Part shown: piece after piece, positions 36,286 to 47,300 of the stretch | How the letters are laid out: every line of letters starts with the position of its first letter | Position numbering within the stretch: position 1 is the stretch's first letter | Source: Tiliqua scincoides | Lineage: Eukaryota; Chordata; Lepidosauria; Squamata; Scincidae | DNA: 64,000 bases | NCBI RefSeq assembly: GCF_035046505.1 | Contig: NC_089823.1 | Coordinates: forward strand, 33,900,388 to 33,964,387 | Reading direction: 5' to 3' | Notes under the pieces: model-generated | The model's database searches: none | Told to the model about the DNA's origin: nothing | Seen by the model: only the letters and a program-made list of their open reading frames with translations | Program-made: the position numbers and the translations under genes

Positions 36286-36776
36286 CAGGTCCAGCCTATT
36301 TATACATGGATTTTTTATACACAGATTTGACTCAACATGAATGGCCCCTGCAAATGAGAAGGAATGTGCTGATTCCTGGAGGAGAAAAATGCATCCCTTT
36401 AAAATCAGTTTAAAAAACTGAACAGTCCTTTAACAATAGCCTCCTTAGAGAGGGGGGCGGGGCAGCTGGCTGACAATCCATCAATCCTTCTCTCTCCAGG
36501 GGACCCCTCCCTTCCCCCTGAACACGTGAAAGAAAAGTGATCACTTTGCATTGGTGAAGGGAGGGGCTGAGTGAAGTTCCTTTCTAAGCTCTTGGAGGAG
36601 GACTGATTGATGGACTGTCTTTTTAATGACTCTTATCTTACATCACAAAGGTCAGCAAGGCTGTTTTTAAATCACAGGAGCAAAGAAACTTTGTTTTTTA
36701 AATTGGCTATAATGCATTTTTGCCATCCACGTGAGTGCTTGGAATGGAACCCATGTCAATAATTAGTCTCAACCTG
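36286..36776 (+). mobile_element. Non-autonomous pogo/Tigger-like element, 491 bp
   Basis: CAGGTCCAGCCTATTTATAC and ATAATTAGTCTCAACCTG are inverted ends flanked by TA (36284-36285 and 36777-36778). It is inserted in an older CR1 copy. Confidence 0.75.
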
Positions 36777-36857
36777 TAGTTTGGATGGATTTAAAAGGAG
36801 TTTGAACAAATTAATGGAGAACAAGTTATCAATCACTACTCTAATCACTACACTCTC

Positions 36858-37157
36858 CAGTGTTTCTCAAACTGTGTGTTGGGACCCACCAGGGTCATTT
36901 CAATATTTTATTTTTAATATATTAGACTTAATGCTCCCATGGTATGTGACTGCATTTGGGGAAATGTTACAGCCCTGTACTTTTAACAAGCTGCTATGTA
37001 TATTCTTTTAACAATGAAATTCAATGGAACTTACTCCTGGGTAAGTGTGGGTAGGATTGCAGCCTAAGATTGTTAAAAATTTTCCTGCTTGATGATGTCA
37101 CTGCAGAACCTGACAGATTCTCATTCTAAAAAATGGTGCTAAATGTGTAAGAACCAC
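36858..37157 (+). mobile_element. Non-autonomous hAT element, family A, copy 3
   Basis: CAGTGTTTCTCAAACTGTGT to GTGTAAGAACCACTTG, collinear with the copies at 1995 and 10074, including the half palindrome (about 37010-37065). Confidence 0.72.
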
Positions 37158-37215
37158 TTGCTATGTGCTTCAGGTTCAGTAGCTGTGTGCCTCTGAATAC
37201 CAGTTGCAAGGGAGT

Positions 37216-37850
37216 GCTTTCATAAGAGCCCTGCTGGATCAGGCCACAGGCCCATCTAGTCCAGCTTCCTGTATCTCCCAGTGGCCCACCAGGTGCCTCA
37301 AGGCAGCACCCAAGACAACAAGAGACTCACATCCTGGTGCCTTCTGTTGCATCAGGCATTCTGAGGTAGCTTCCTTCCAAAACCAGGAGGCTGCACATAC
37401 CCATCAGGGCTTATAACCCTGATGGGGTTACACAGACCAATCCAGCAGGAAGGAGTTCCACAGACTTGTAAACTGTGATGAACTGTGCCTCCAGGACTGT
37501 GTCCAGTCCCCTTTTAAAGGCATCCAGGACAGATGCCATCCCCACATCCTGTGGCAAAGAGTTCCACAGACCAAACCAGTGGCAAGAAGTTCCACAGACT
37601 TGTAACCCGTGATGGCCTCCTCCACCAGGACTCTGTCCAGCCCCCTCTCAAAGGCATCCAAGACAGACGCCTTCCCCACCTCCTGTGGCAAGGAGTTCCA
37701 CAGACTTGTAACCTGTGATGAACTTTGCCTCCAGGACCCTGTCCAGCCCCCTTTTAAAGGCACCCAGGCCAGACGCCTCCCCGCGTCCTGTGGCAGGGAG
37801 TCCCACAGCTCAACGACACGCCGGGTAAGGAAGCTCTTGTCTCCTTCGCG
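37216..37850 (-). mobile_element. CR1-derived sequence with a tandemly repeated ORF2 C-terminal segment
   Basis: The 3' end (TAAGAGCCCTGCTGGATCAG) is at 37223. From 37453 a unit beginning GAGTTCCACAGACTTGTAA recurs at about 37588 and 37693, and a diverged start follows at 37800. On the minus strand the units read LWNSLPQ...LDAFERGLDR...ITGYKS in changing frames. The last units are strongly CpG rich and run into the promoter region. Confidence 0.82.
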
Positions 37851-38111
37851 GTACAGCGCCCACACCCACCCGCTTCCTCGCGTGTGGCACAGCAGAGACG
37901 GGCTGGTTTGCGACGCGCAGGACCCGGCGGCCACGGGGACCTCGGGAGGGGCGAGTGAGTTCAGCGCCACCTCGCCCAGCGCGTGAGCCCCACCAACGTC
38001 TGCGCGCGCACTCAGAGCAGCAGCAACCTCCACGCGCCGGCTCGCCAATCAGAATGCCCGTCGTCATCACGGAGCGACGATCGCGAGAAGAAACGGTTTC
38101 CCCAGGGCGGC

Positions 38112-38125
38112 GTTGCCATGGCGAC
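38112..38125 (+). promoter_or_regulatory. RFX X-box-like site
   Basis: GTTGCCATGGCGAC differs at one position from the palindromic X-box form GTTGCCATGGCAAC bound by RFX factors. It lies 172 bp upstream of the CCDC191 ATG. RFX2 and RFX3 drive ciliary genes from promoter-proximal X-boxes; that this one works is inference. Confidence 0.55.
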
Positions 38126-38296
38126 TCCGGAGTACGCCGGCCTCGGGCTCGCGAGGCGGCCTGGGTGACGTAGTTTGCGATTCTTCCCAGTTTGCGGCGC
38201 TCTCCCGAAGGGAAGGACTTTATTTCCCATTGTTCCCCGCGCGCTCCTGCCTAGAGGCGACCGCAAGAGGAAAGCGCGCGTCTCTTTCCTGCTGCT

Positions 38297-38368
38297 ATGG
38301 ACGTCGTCAGGCACCGACCCGAACTGTACCGCTGGCGGCGTCTCTGCCGGCCCTCGCCGCGGCGGAAG
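38297..38368 (+). CDS. CCDC191: CCDC191 exon 1 (residues 1-24)
   Basis: The ATG context is GCTGCTATGG. It encodes MDVVRHRPELYRWRRLCRPS then PRRK, and is followed by the donor GTAGGA. It is phase 0. Confidence 0.92.
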
Positions 38369-41300
38369 GTAGGAGGCGAGGCCTTGAAAGCCCTTGAAGT
38401 CTCGCCGGTCTGCCGCCGCTTGGATCCAGCCTTTATTCGTCACTATGCGTGGTGGCAGTCCTGGGCACCGCTACCTGGGAGGAAGCCCCGTTGACTACAA
38501 TGGGCTTGCTTCTGAGTAGACCTGCATAGGATGGGGCTCTGAAGCTGCAGTCTTGTCCACACTTTCCTGGGAGTAACCCCATTCACTCTAATGGGCTTAC
38601 TTCTGAGTAGACAAGCATAGGATGGGGCTCTGAGTGGGGGTAAAATTCTGTTCTGTCTGCTTAAGGCTGCAGTGGAGTCATATTCAGAAAGCCTCCTACA
38701 AGCACAAAACAACAAAATCCTGTATGCAAACCAAGAAACATGCTAAGACTTTTCCCTGATGTGCTCATTTACTATAGGCAGTGATGTTATTTTGCATGGA
38801 GGAAGGATTCCAAAATATGGCCCTACTCTCTGAAGTGGAACAGGCCAGAAGTCTACTGCCTCAGCTTATCGAATCATCTTGTGTAATTTGTTCTGCAGAC
38901 TGGCTTTTTCAATATCAGCCTATAGTGGCATTTCTTACTTTACTACATGGCTGCAAGACCTGGACTCTGAAGAAACATGATCAACAGAAAATAGACAGTT
39001 TTGCCACCCACTGTCTGTGTAAAATAATGAAAGTTAGGTGGTGGTATCAATGGAGAAATAAAGCTGTATGAATCCAAGCAGATGAGAAACCCCCTTCAGT
39101 GCAGGTTTTAAAATCCAGGTTGCGCTGTTTTGGCCGTACACTGTGTACGAACCTCCCACCTAGTCAAGCAAGTATATGATGCCACAAGTACTGGGAAAAG
39201 ACCACGAGGAAGACCAAAGGAAAGATGGCTTGATAACATCCTATATGGCTTGAAATATGCAAAATGCGGTTTATTGACTGCCACACAACTTTGTCATTAT
39301 CGCACTGGATGGCTTAATATCATTGAGGACACCATTACATTGTTTCAATGGGAATTTGTTTTATAACATGGCTGTTGACAATATGCAAAGTGAAAGGGTA
39401 TTCAGTACTTTCAGGCACTGAGAAATAGTTTCTTGCAAGTCACTTCCAAATGTCCCTTCCAGCAGTGCTAAGCCCTGAAAGGGAACATGGTTGAAGGAGC
39501 TTCTGCAGTTGTTAAGCAACATAATCTTAATTGTATTTACTCAGAAGTAAGTCACAGTCATTTCAGTGAGAGATGAACACTGCAATCTTGTGCACACTTT
39601 CCAGGGAGTAAAGCTGCAATCCTAACCACACTTTCCTGAGAGTAAGCCCCATTGAACAAAATAGGACTTACTTCTGAGTAGATCTGGTTAGGATTGTGCC
39701 CTAAGTCTCACTAAACACAGTAGGACTTCTGAGCAAACTTGAATGGAATTGCACTATTCTGTAATGCAGAATAATAATTGCACTATTATTCTGTAATGTA
39801 TTCTGTTTGTAATTATAGCCCTGGTATGCCTTCGGCCTTGTAAGGAAGTACAATCTTCAATTTAAACAAAAAGGTCCTTAAATATCATGTTAATATGAAT
39901 GCTCAAGGGGTGAGTTGATGCTAAACTGTTTTTAATCTCTTTTGTCTCCCAGCCAAAATTTGATCCTGACAGTGTGGAGCATTGGATTAAGGTAAGAGTG
40001 AAAAGTGATGTGGTGTGTTTGTTTACTTATTCAGTGGGACTTCCAAAAAATCATCCTGGATAAGATTGGATTACAAGGTTGTGATCCTAATAGGACTGGC
40101 CCAAGGCTTCCTGAAGCCTGAGGCAGTATTCCAAGTGCTCTTCCCATTTAATGGGTGTGCCTCAGTTCTTTTTCAAAATCCAGGGAGTGGGAGGAATAGG
40201 GGACAGAGCAGAAGTATGAAGTAAAAAAATACCTCATTTGGGTTTTAGTCTCCAACTTTCCTCTTCATCATATTTCAGCTCTGCTGTTTCAGAAATCTTT
40301 AACTAAAAATGTCAGGAATTGAACCTAGGACTTTAGGTATGCAAAGCATGTTAATCTTACTCCCGCTATCTGCCCTGTAGTACAGGGGTGCCCAAACCCC
40401 GGCCCGGGGGCCACTTGTGGCCCTCAAGGCCTCTCAATGCGGCCCTCAGAGATCCCCCAGTCTCCAATGAGCCTCTGGCCCTCTGGAGATTTGTTGAAGC
40501 CCACACTGGCCCAACACAACTTCTCTCAGCATGAGGGCAACTGTTTGACCTCTCTTGTGAACTGTGGGATGAAAGCTCCCTCCACTGCTTGCTCTTTCAC
40601 ATCTGTGATGCAGCAGCGGAAGCAAAGGAAAGGCCCGCCTTGCTTTGTACAAGGCATTTTATAGGCATTGAGCTATTGCAGGACCTTCATTCGTTAATAT
40701 AAGTTCATCATTAATATATTCATTTATGTAAACTTATGTAAATTTATTCAAATTTTAAATGTAAATTAATTCTTTTTTCCCCCGGCCCCCGACACAGTGT
40801 CAGAGAGCTGATGTGGCCCTCCTGCCAAAAACTTTGGACACCCCTGCTGTAGTATATCCAGCTGTATCTACAGTATTTTTCTGTATCTCATTCTTTTCTT
40901 CTTAGAGAGTGGAGCACGCCTCTGAATTTGCTGTTTCTGAAGCCCTTTCTAATAAAAAGTCATCTTATTCTCGAAGTCTTCATGGTCCAGCGCTGGATTT
41001 GGAAACAACAGAGCAGTTGCAAGATCATGATGAGGCATATGTCGAAGGTATTTCCTAACCATGATACTGTTAGCTCCTTTTGATCTAGAGAGAACAAGCG
41101 TGGTCAGCCTTTCAACTTTTGGGGTCCTGGACCTTTAACAATTGTGTAGAAGAGGGAATTTCAGTAGGTGCAGCTTGTCATCTCACAGATGACAAGGTGC
41201 ACCTGCTGAAATTCTCACCTCTACACAATTGTTAAAGGTCTAAGAGCCGTGAAGCTGAAAGGTTGACCACTCCAATCTAGAAAAAAACTTGTAATCATCC

Positions 41301-44300
41301 ACCTGCAGTCACTGGCCACATACTGTGTGCTGTGTGAGGTGCACCCAAAAGCACCTTTGGCATTTTTGAGATGGTTTAATTGGAAAATAAGAGACATGCA
41401 CCCTGCTGTATTGCAAACTGCCTTTTGAGAATTGCAGCTCCAAGGTGTACCTGAAGTTTGCTGGAGATTGACTACTTGTACTGCTATTGGGGGTGGTTGT
41501 CAGTGGTCAATTTTCTGTTATAAGGAAATGTTATGTCATCTGAGGCTTTTAGTTTACCAAAAAAAAGGGACTTAAGAAGGGACATGTTAAGTTTTATACA
41601 TTTATGCAGTATATGAAGAAAATGAATAAGCTGAGAAAGTTTTCTCCCATTTTCATCACTTAACCTGGGATCATCCATCCAATGAAACTATTTGGCAGGA
41701 GATTCAGAAGAGTTGAAGTACATTTCACAGTACTTAATTCACTTTTGTAATTCACTAAGGGCCCAATCCTATCCAATTTTCCAGCCCTGGTACAACCACA
41801 GTGCAGCCCCAGGGTAAGGGAACAAATGTTCCTATTCCTTAAGGAGGCCTCTGTGACTGCTGCCCCATCACAAGATGCAGTGCATGCCCTATTGGCACGG
41901 CTGCACCGGCCCTTGAATATGAAATCCCACTGGATAGGATTGGGCCCTAAATTGTCACAAGGTATGATGTGTATAAATGGCTTTAAAAGGAGATCAGACA
42001 AATTCATGGATGAAAAAGCTATCAATGCTCCTAGTCTTCACATTCAGAAACATTACGCAGGATGCCTCTGAATACCAGTTACTAGCATGTAACAGCTAGA
42101 CGAGAAGTTTACCTTCATCTTGTGCTTGTGGGCTTACCAGAGACATCTTAGCTACTGTGGAGGATACTAACCTTGATAGACCTTTGTTCCCACCCAGCAG
42201 GTCTTGTTATTGTTGATGGCTATATAAATGTCATCAAAATAAATAGTCTCATCTGACCCCATTTTCCTTGTTGATCACTTTCATCAATGTAGCTCAGGAG
42301 CTTCTCAGTGACTGGATGAATTCAAAACTGAAGTTAGAACTGGCAAGTGATCAAGAAGACACTGCTGAAGATCCATCTGCTCGCTCTGTTCCTTCTGGGG
42401 AGCCCTCTGTTGGTTTTCAGAAGTATGAGAAGTTTGATGGTGAGAGAACTTGATCTGATTTCAAATAGGGCAGTGCAACCCTAAGCAGTTTTAACTGGGA
42501 TGAATTCAGAATGAGTCTTAGGAAACTTACTCCCTAGTAAGTGTGCTTAAGGTCACAACCTTGAATTTGGAAAATATACTTTCCAAGAAAATAATATGGT
42601 GATGTGTTGAGATTGTTCTGTTTGTGACACATAGTGACTAAAAATGCTTAGGGAAATCTGTATTTGCTTTGAAAATTAATATTGATTGAGCAGTACAAAC
42701 ATTACAAGCAAAAAGCTGTAGTAACGAAATATCTTAGTTTGCATTTCTTGTAAAAACAAAACATTCCCTTAACTTTAACATGTGGATCTGAAGTATTTCC
42801 CTTGGTACTGCTAAAAGAATGGTGTGTGTAAAAAAGCAAAAGATGTTATAAAATAAGTTTATTTCTGGTTTGCTCTGCTTGGAAATGCCTTGTTCTGTAT
42901 CTTTGAAATTTTTTTCTCTCCATTCACACAGGTAGGTGCTCTTAGCCCAACTGATGTTTTCCATCTGTGTGTGTGTATTTTTAGTCTGTGGTTGTGCCTT
43001 GTGTCTTTCAAAAAATGCCTTTTATTTGTTTTTAGTAATACATCCATGATTTAAGCTTTATCAGATATTGTGGGGGGAAAATGAATGTTGATATTTTTCC
43101 ATGCGCTTGCACATATTATGTAAGGAAACCGATTGTCAGGTAAAATGTTTTTTCAGACTATTCCAGATACTTCCCAGTAAACGTTTTTTGGCATGCAAGT
43201 GGGACTCTTGCAGGCTGGGGAAAATGTTCCTCAAGGCTCTCCCGTAGTAAGCTTTTTTAGACCTTTTTGCTTGGTATTTAGAACTCCTCTTGGCAGCTGG
43301 TCTGGTAGTCTTCCCCCTTAAACTGCCTCTTTTCAAGACCATGATTTCAGTGAACATTGTGAACATGATGATGTCATGGCTCCATGTAGTCAATCTGATT
43401 TGGCCACAGTCTGAAGAAACGATGCCAGTTCAGAATGAAAGTGATTACTATTTGTTGCCCTTCCTTAAAAAAATAGCTCACAAGGGGCAGTGGTTGTAGG
43501 GGCAAAAATGTTTGTGAAACACAAAGTTGTATAGTCTTCTAAATAAAATCAATAAAAAATGTTCAAAGTGTCAGGGCCTCCAGAGGCTAAGTGTCAGCTC
43601 CCTTATTAATCAGTTTGCCTTTGTGGATTTTAAAATACTCAAGTTAATTGTTCTAATAATACCATATGAGGAAACCTGTTCTCCCAAATACTTTTCCATG
43701 TAATGTTAGCAAGATAAATTACAGAGAAAGGAGCATATGCCTTTCAAAGTGTATAAACACTTCAAGCAATTCACACTTTTCATTGATTTGGGTCATATAG
43801 CCCTACAGGGATTTTATTGCAGTAGTTTCTCAATCTTTAATATGACCTATACATTCTAGATTTGTATGGTTATTTGGAACAAGAAATGGAAAGTACCGCA
43901 GTGCAAGATTTTTTGCAGCATCTCTTGCAAAGTGAAGTTGTGGACAGTGGTATATTGGAAGACCTTAGAATTGAAGATTTCAAGGAGAAGAGGAAATCCA
44001 GGGACCCACGGATTACCATGGAGCTGAGGCATAAGCAGGTGAAGAAAAGAAGCATTATTTATACATTAAAAACCCTTAACTTGGAGTAGAATGACCTTTT
44101 GGTACACTGGTACAATTGCCAAAAGTATTGGAGTATTGGATGGAGTATTGAAACATTTTGTCTCAGGCTACAATCCTATCCACACTTTCCTGGGAGTAAG
44201 TTCTCTTGTACACCACAGTACTTACTTCTGAGTAGATATGCATAGGATTATGCTCTAAGTTGGAGTTTACTGATTGCTTGCTGTGCTGTAGTTCAGTTGA

Positions 44301-47300
44301 GATCAAAACTAAATGCAGGTGGGGCCTCTGTATCCTCTGTATCCATGGATTCTGAATCTGGCTCAATACAGGTCCCCCGGACTTGGCCCAACCTTGCCCT
44401 ACGTTTTTATGCCTTATTCTGAGATCCGGGGAAGCCCCTAGAGGGCTTCTCCATGCCTCAGAATGCTTTATAAGGGCAAAAAAGTCACTTCTGGGTTTTT
44501 TGCGGGGTTTTTTTTTTGGCCAAAATGGCCATTCTGAAGCCCTCAGAGGCCAGAAAGCCCTCCAGAGGTGACTGGAGCACCATTTGCCTCCAGTGGGTTA
44601 AAAGGGGCTGAAATTGCAGATTTCATTATCCACGGTTTTTGGTATCCATAGGGTCTGAGAATGGATCCCCTGTGGATACCAAGGCCCCACCAGTACCTGA
44701 TAAATTGTCTTCTGTGGATGATATCAGTGTGTATTCAAGGTCCTCTTATCCCTCACCATGTATTTTTGTGTGCTGCAACAGAGGCCAGTTTTTAGAATAC
44801 CATTGCACCCATGACTTCCATTTTTTATTGTTTTTGCCCAATAGTTTGTAAGCCCACATATTAGCTAGAATTTTGTACGTGCTGGTTGTGGAGGAAATGA
44901 TCACATGGAGATATGAGGAGATTTCACCATTAATCATCCGCACAGCTTTTGTCCTCAAGGATTCTAAGGATGCCACTGTAGGCATGTAAACTGCAAGAAG
45001 AGGATATGTGTGGGACTCTGGTTCATACATTCCATTTGTCCATGCAACTGTCAGAACAGATGTCTTTGAAAAAGAACATACTCATTTGCAAGTATGAATT
45101 GGTTTTGAATAACACATTTAAATTCTATTTTTACTCTAGGAGTTCCAGTAGTATAAAACAATGAGTTATTGTCTTTGCTCTGAACTTTTGCTTTGTTTGT
45201 GTTCAGGTAAAAGAAAAACGTCTGAGGCGGCAGCAGGAGTTAGAGCTTCAGAAACAAGAGAAAGCCCTGAAAAAAGCTGCAGTGTCAGAAGCCCAGAAGC
45301 AGCTCCAAGAGGAGAACAAGAAGAAATTGCTAAAAGCTAGGAGGGAAGAAGAGGAAATTCAAAAACAGGTGGTGATGCTAAGAAAAGAGATGGTCGAGAA
45401 AAGGCACATCATGGAAGAAGCACGTAAAATGTAAGCTTAAGAGAACATGGTTAGTTAAGTACATTTTAGGTTCTGGCCATGGTTTGATGATACAGAAATC
45501 TTGTTGAAGCTTAAGCAATCTTAAGCTTCAGAAATCTTGTTGAAGACAGGCTGTGGTCAATGCCTGAATGGGAATACTATGTTCACTCTCTTGAATTCTA
45601 GGGATATATATGTAATTAATGTAAATATCCTGTAACAAAGGTTCTGCAAATTCCTCCAAGCTTAGTCTCTGTCCTGTCCCATCCCTGTCTTCAGCTCCTG
45701 GACACAGTGAAATCTTATTCTGATTTTGAGAAGTTGGTGGAAACTGCTTTTTCTGGCTCCTAGATCTTCTCAGCTTGCAGTTTGAAACAACTATCCAGGA
45801 AAGCTCAATGGCTACCTTCGTTTATACTGTACAGATTAAATCAGGAGCCAAAACATGTTTATTAAGGATGTCCTACATTACATAATCTTTCTCAAAATTA
45901 TGAGAATGCCACTCAGTTCTATGCATGCATACTTGGAAGTCCCATTAAGTTTAATGAGCTTTCTTCCAAGAATTTTTTTAAAGATCTCAGTCATAAAATT
46001 TAGGCATCACTCCATTCAAGGGCCAACATCAAAAGGTCCTGATGAAAAGTCAAATACGGAATGTCTTTTAAGTGCAGTTAAAAGAAAGTGCAGTTTTACT
46101 CTTCATTATGGGTTTAGCAATGTGAAGCAGTTGCTTTATGGGCCAGTGGTCTGACTCGGTATAAGGCATATGTTCATTTTCCAGCTGCCTTTGTAGCTTA
46201 AAACCATTATACTGCCACTGTTATTAAGCAATATTTGAAACAATGATTTTATACAATTTCTAACTGATATTTTCTTTTATTTTTATGAAATGTAATTCTT
46301 TGCTATATGATATTATTAGAACAGTACTCTTTTGAACTATGTGATATTAATGCACTGAATATTACTGGTGTAGGAAACAGTAAGAGTGAGAGATAATGTA
46401 GATTAAAAGTTGAGATGCCATAGATACCCCATATTCCAGACCTAAACGTAAAGTCTTGAGAACTAATTTAGAGTGAGATGTGCTCTCTAATATTTGCCTT
46501 TGACTTCTCATGAATTTTTTTATTTTTAGGGAAAGGAAGCGGCACAATTTGAATCACATGCAGAAGCAGGTAGGAGTTGGCCTGCCTCTTGCTGTGCCAG
46601 CCCATCTGGATTGTGAGAAAGAACAACAAAGGAAGGAGAAACAAAGCAGAATGCAAGAACTACTGAGCAGGATTGACACTGCAAACCATAAGGTGAGAAT
46701 ATTCATCCTCTGTTTTATCCCAACTTGGGTTTTGGGGAGCTCTCACTCAGCCAAGAAACTCTGCTCATCAGGCTGTCTTAATACATGTAAAAAGCAGTCA
46801 CAGAGATCGCAGAATGTTCCTTAAGAGCTTAAGGATTGAGAAAAGGCAAAAAAGCATTGTTGGTAGCAAGTGAGCTGATGAATGGCAAAGCTGGGACTTG
46901 CTGTAAAAACCACCTCGTACATGGAAATACAACACCATGGCTTAATTCAGATGTAACTCTACATCATAGTCTAGTGTTACAAGCATGAACTTTGGGTTCA
47001 TGCACTCTTTCTCTGATGGAAGGGAAGGGAGGAGCACTTGTAATGATAAACAAGGCCAGTGTCACTTTGGCTATGCACATATGCTTCTTTTCATCTCCCT
47101 TCTTTAACAGTCAGTGAAGAGTTGTATCTGTTCTGGCTTTGTTCACCTGAGTGCCTACTCTCTAGCTGGGAGATCCCACTTGCATGCCCATGTAGCTACA
47201 GTGATTTATGTAATTATGGTGCCACAAAGGTAATGAGAAAGTATTTAAAGACCTGAGTAGATCTAAGATATTTTAAAGGTTTTTAAAGGGAGAAAACTTG

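Larger units (their letters stand above)
36045..37200 (+). mobile_element. Older CR1-like LINE fragment, interrupted by two DNA transposons
   Basis: LGLFSLEKK-like sequence at about 36045, NYKIM-type sequence at about 36110 and FFT-type sequence at about 36230 continue after the pogo-like element as GFKRSLNKLMENK (36786) and, after the hAT element, as a 3' UTR piece (TGCCTCTGAATACCAGTT, 37183) shared with 42063. All three parts are collinear. Confidence 0.65.
37780..38440. promoter_or_regulatory. Bidirectional CpG-rich promoter region between QTRT2 and CCDC191
   Basis: CpG dinucleotides are dense here and rare elsewhere in the window. The stretch covers the CCDC191 start and is the only good candidate for the QTRT2 first, untranslated exon. 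Visible motifs are a CCAAT box (CCAATCAG, 38046-38053), an RFX X-box-like site (38112-38125) and TGACGTAG (38165-38172). There is no TATA box at a sensible place. The limits are by eye, and the left edge overlaps GC-rich CR1-derived repeats. The exact transcription starts cannot be seen. Confidence 0.75.
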
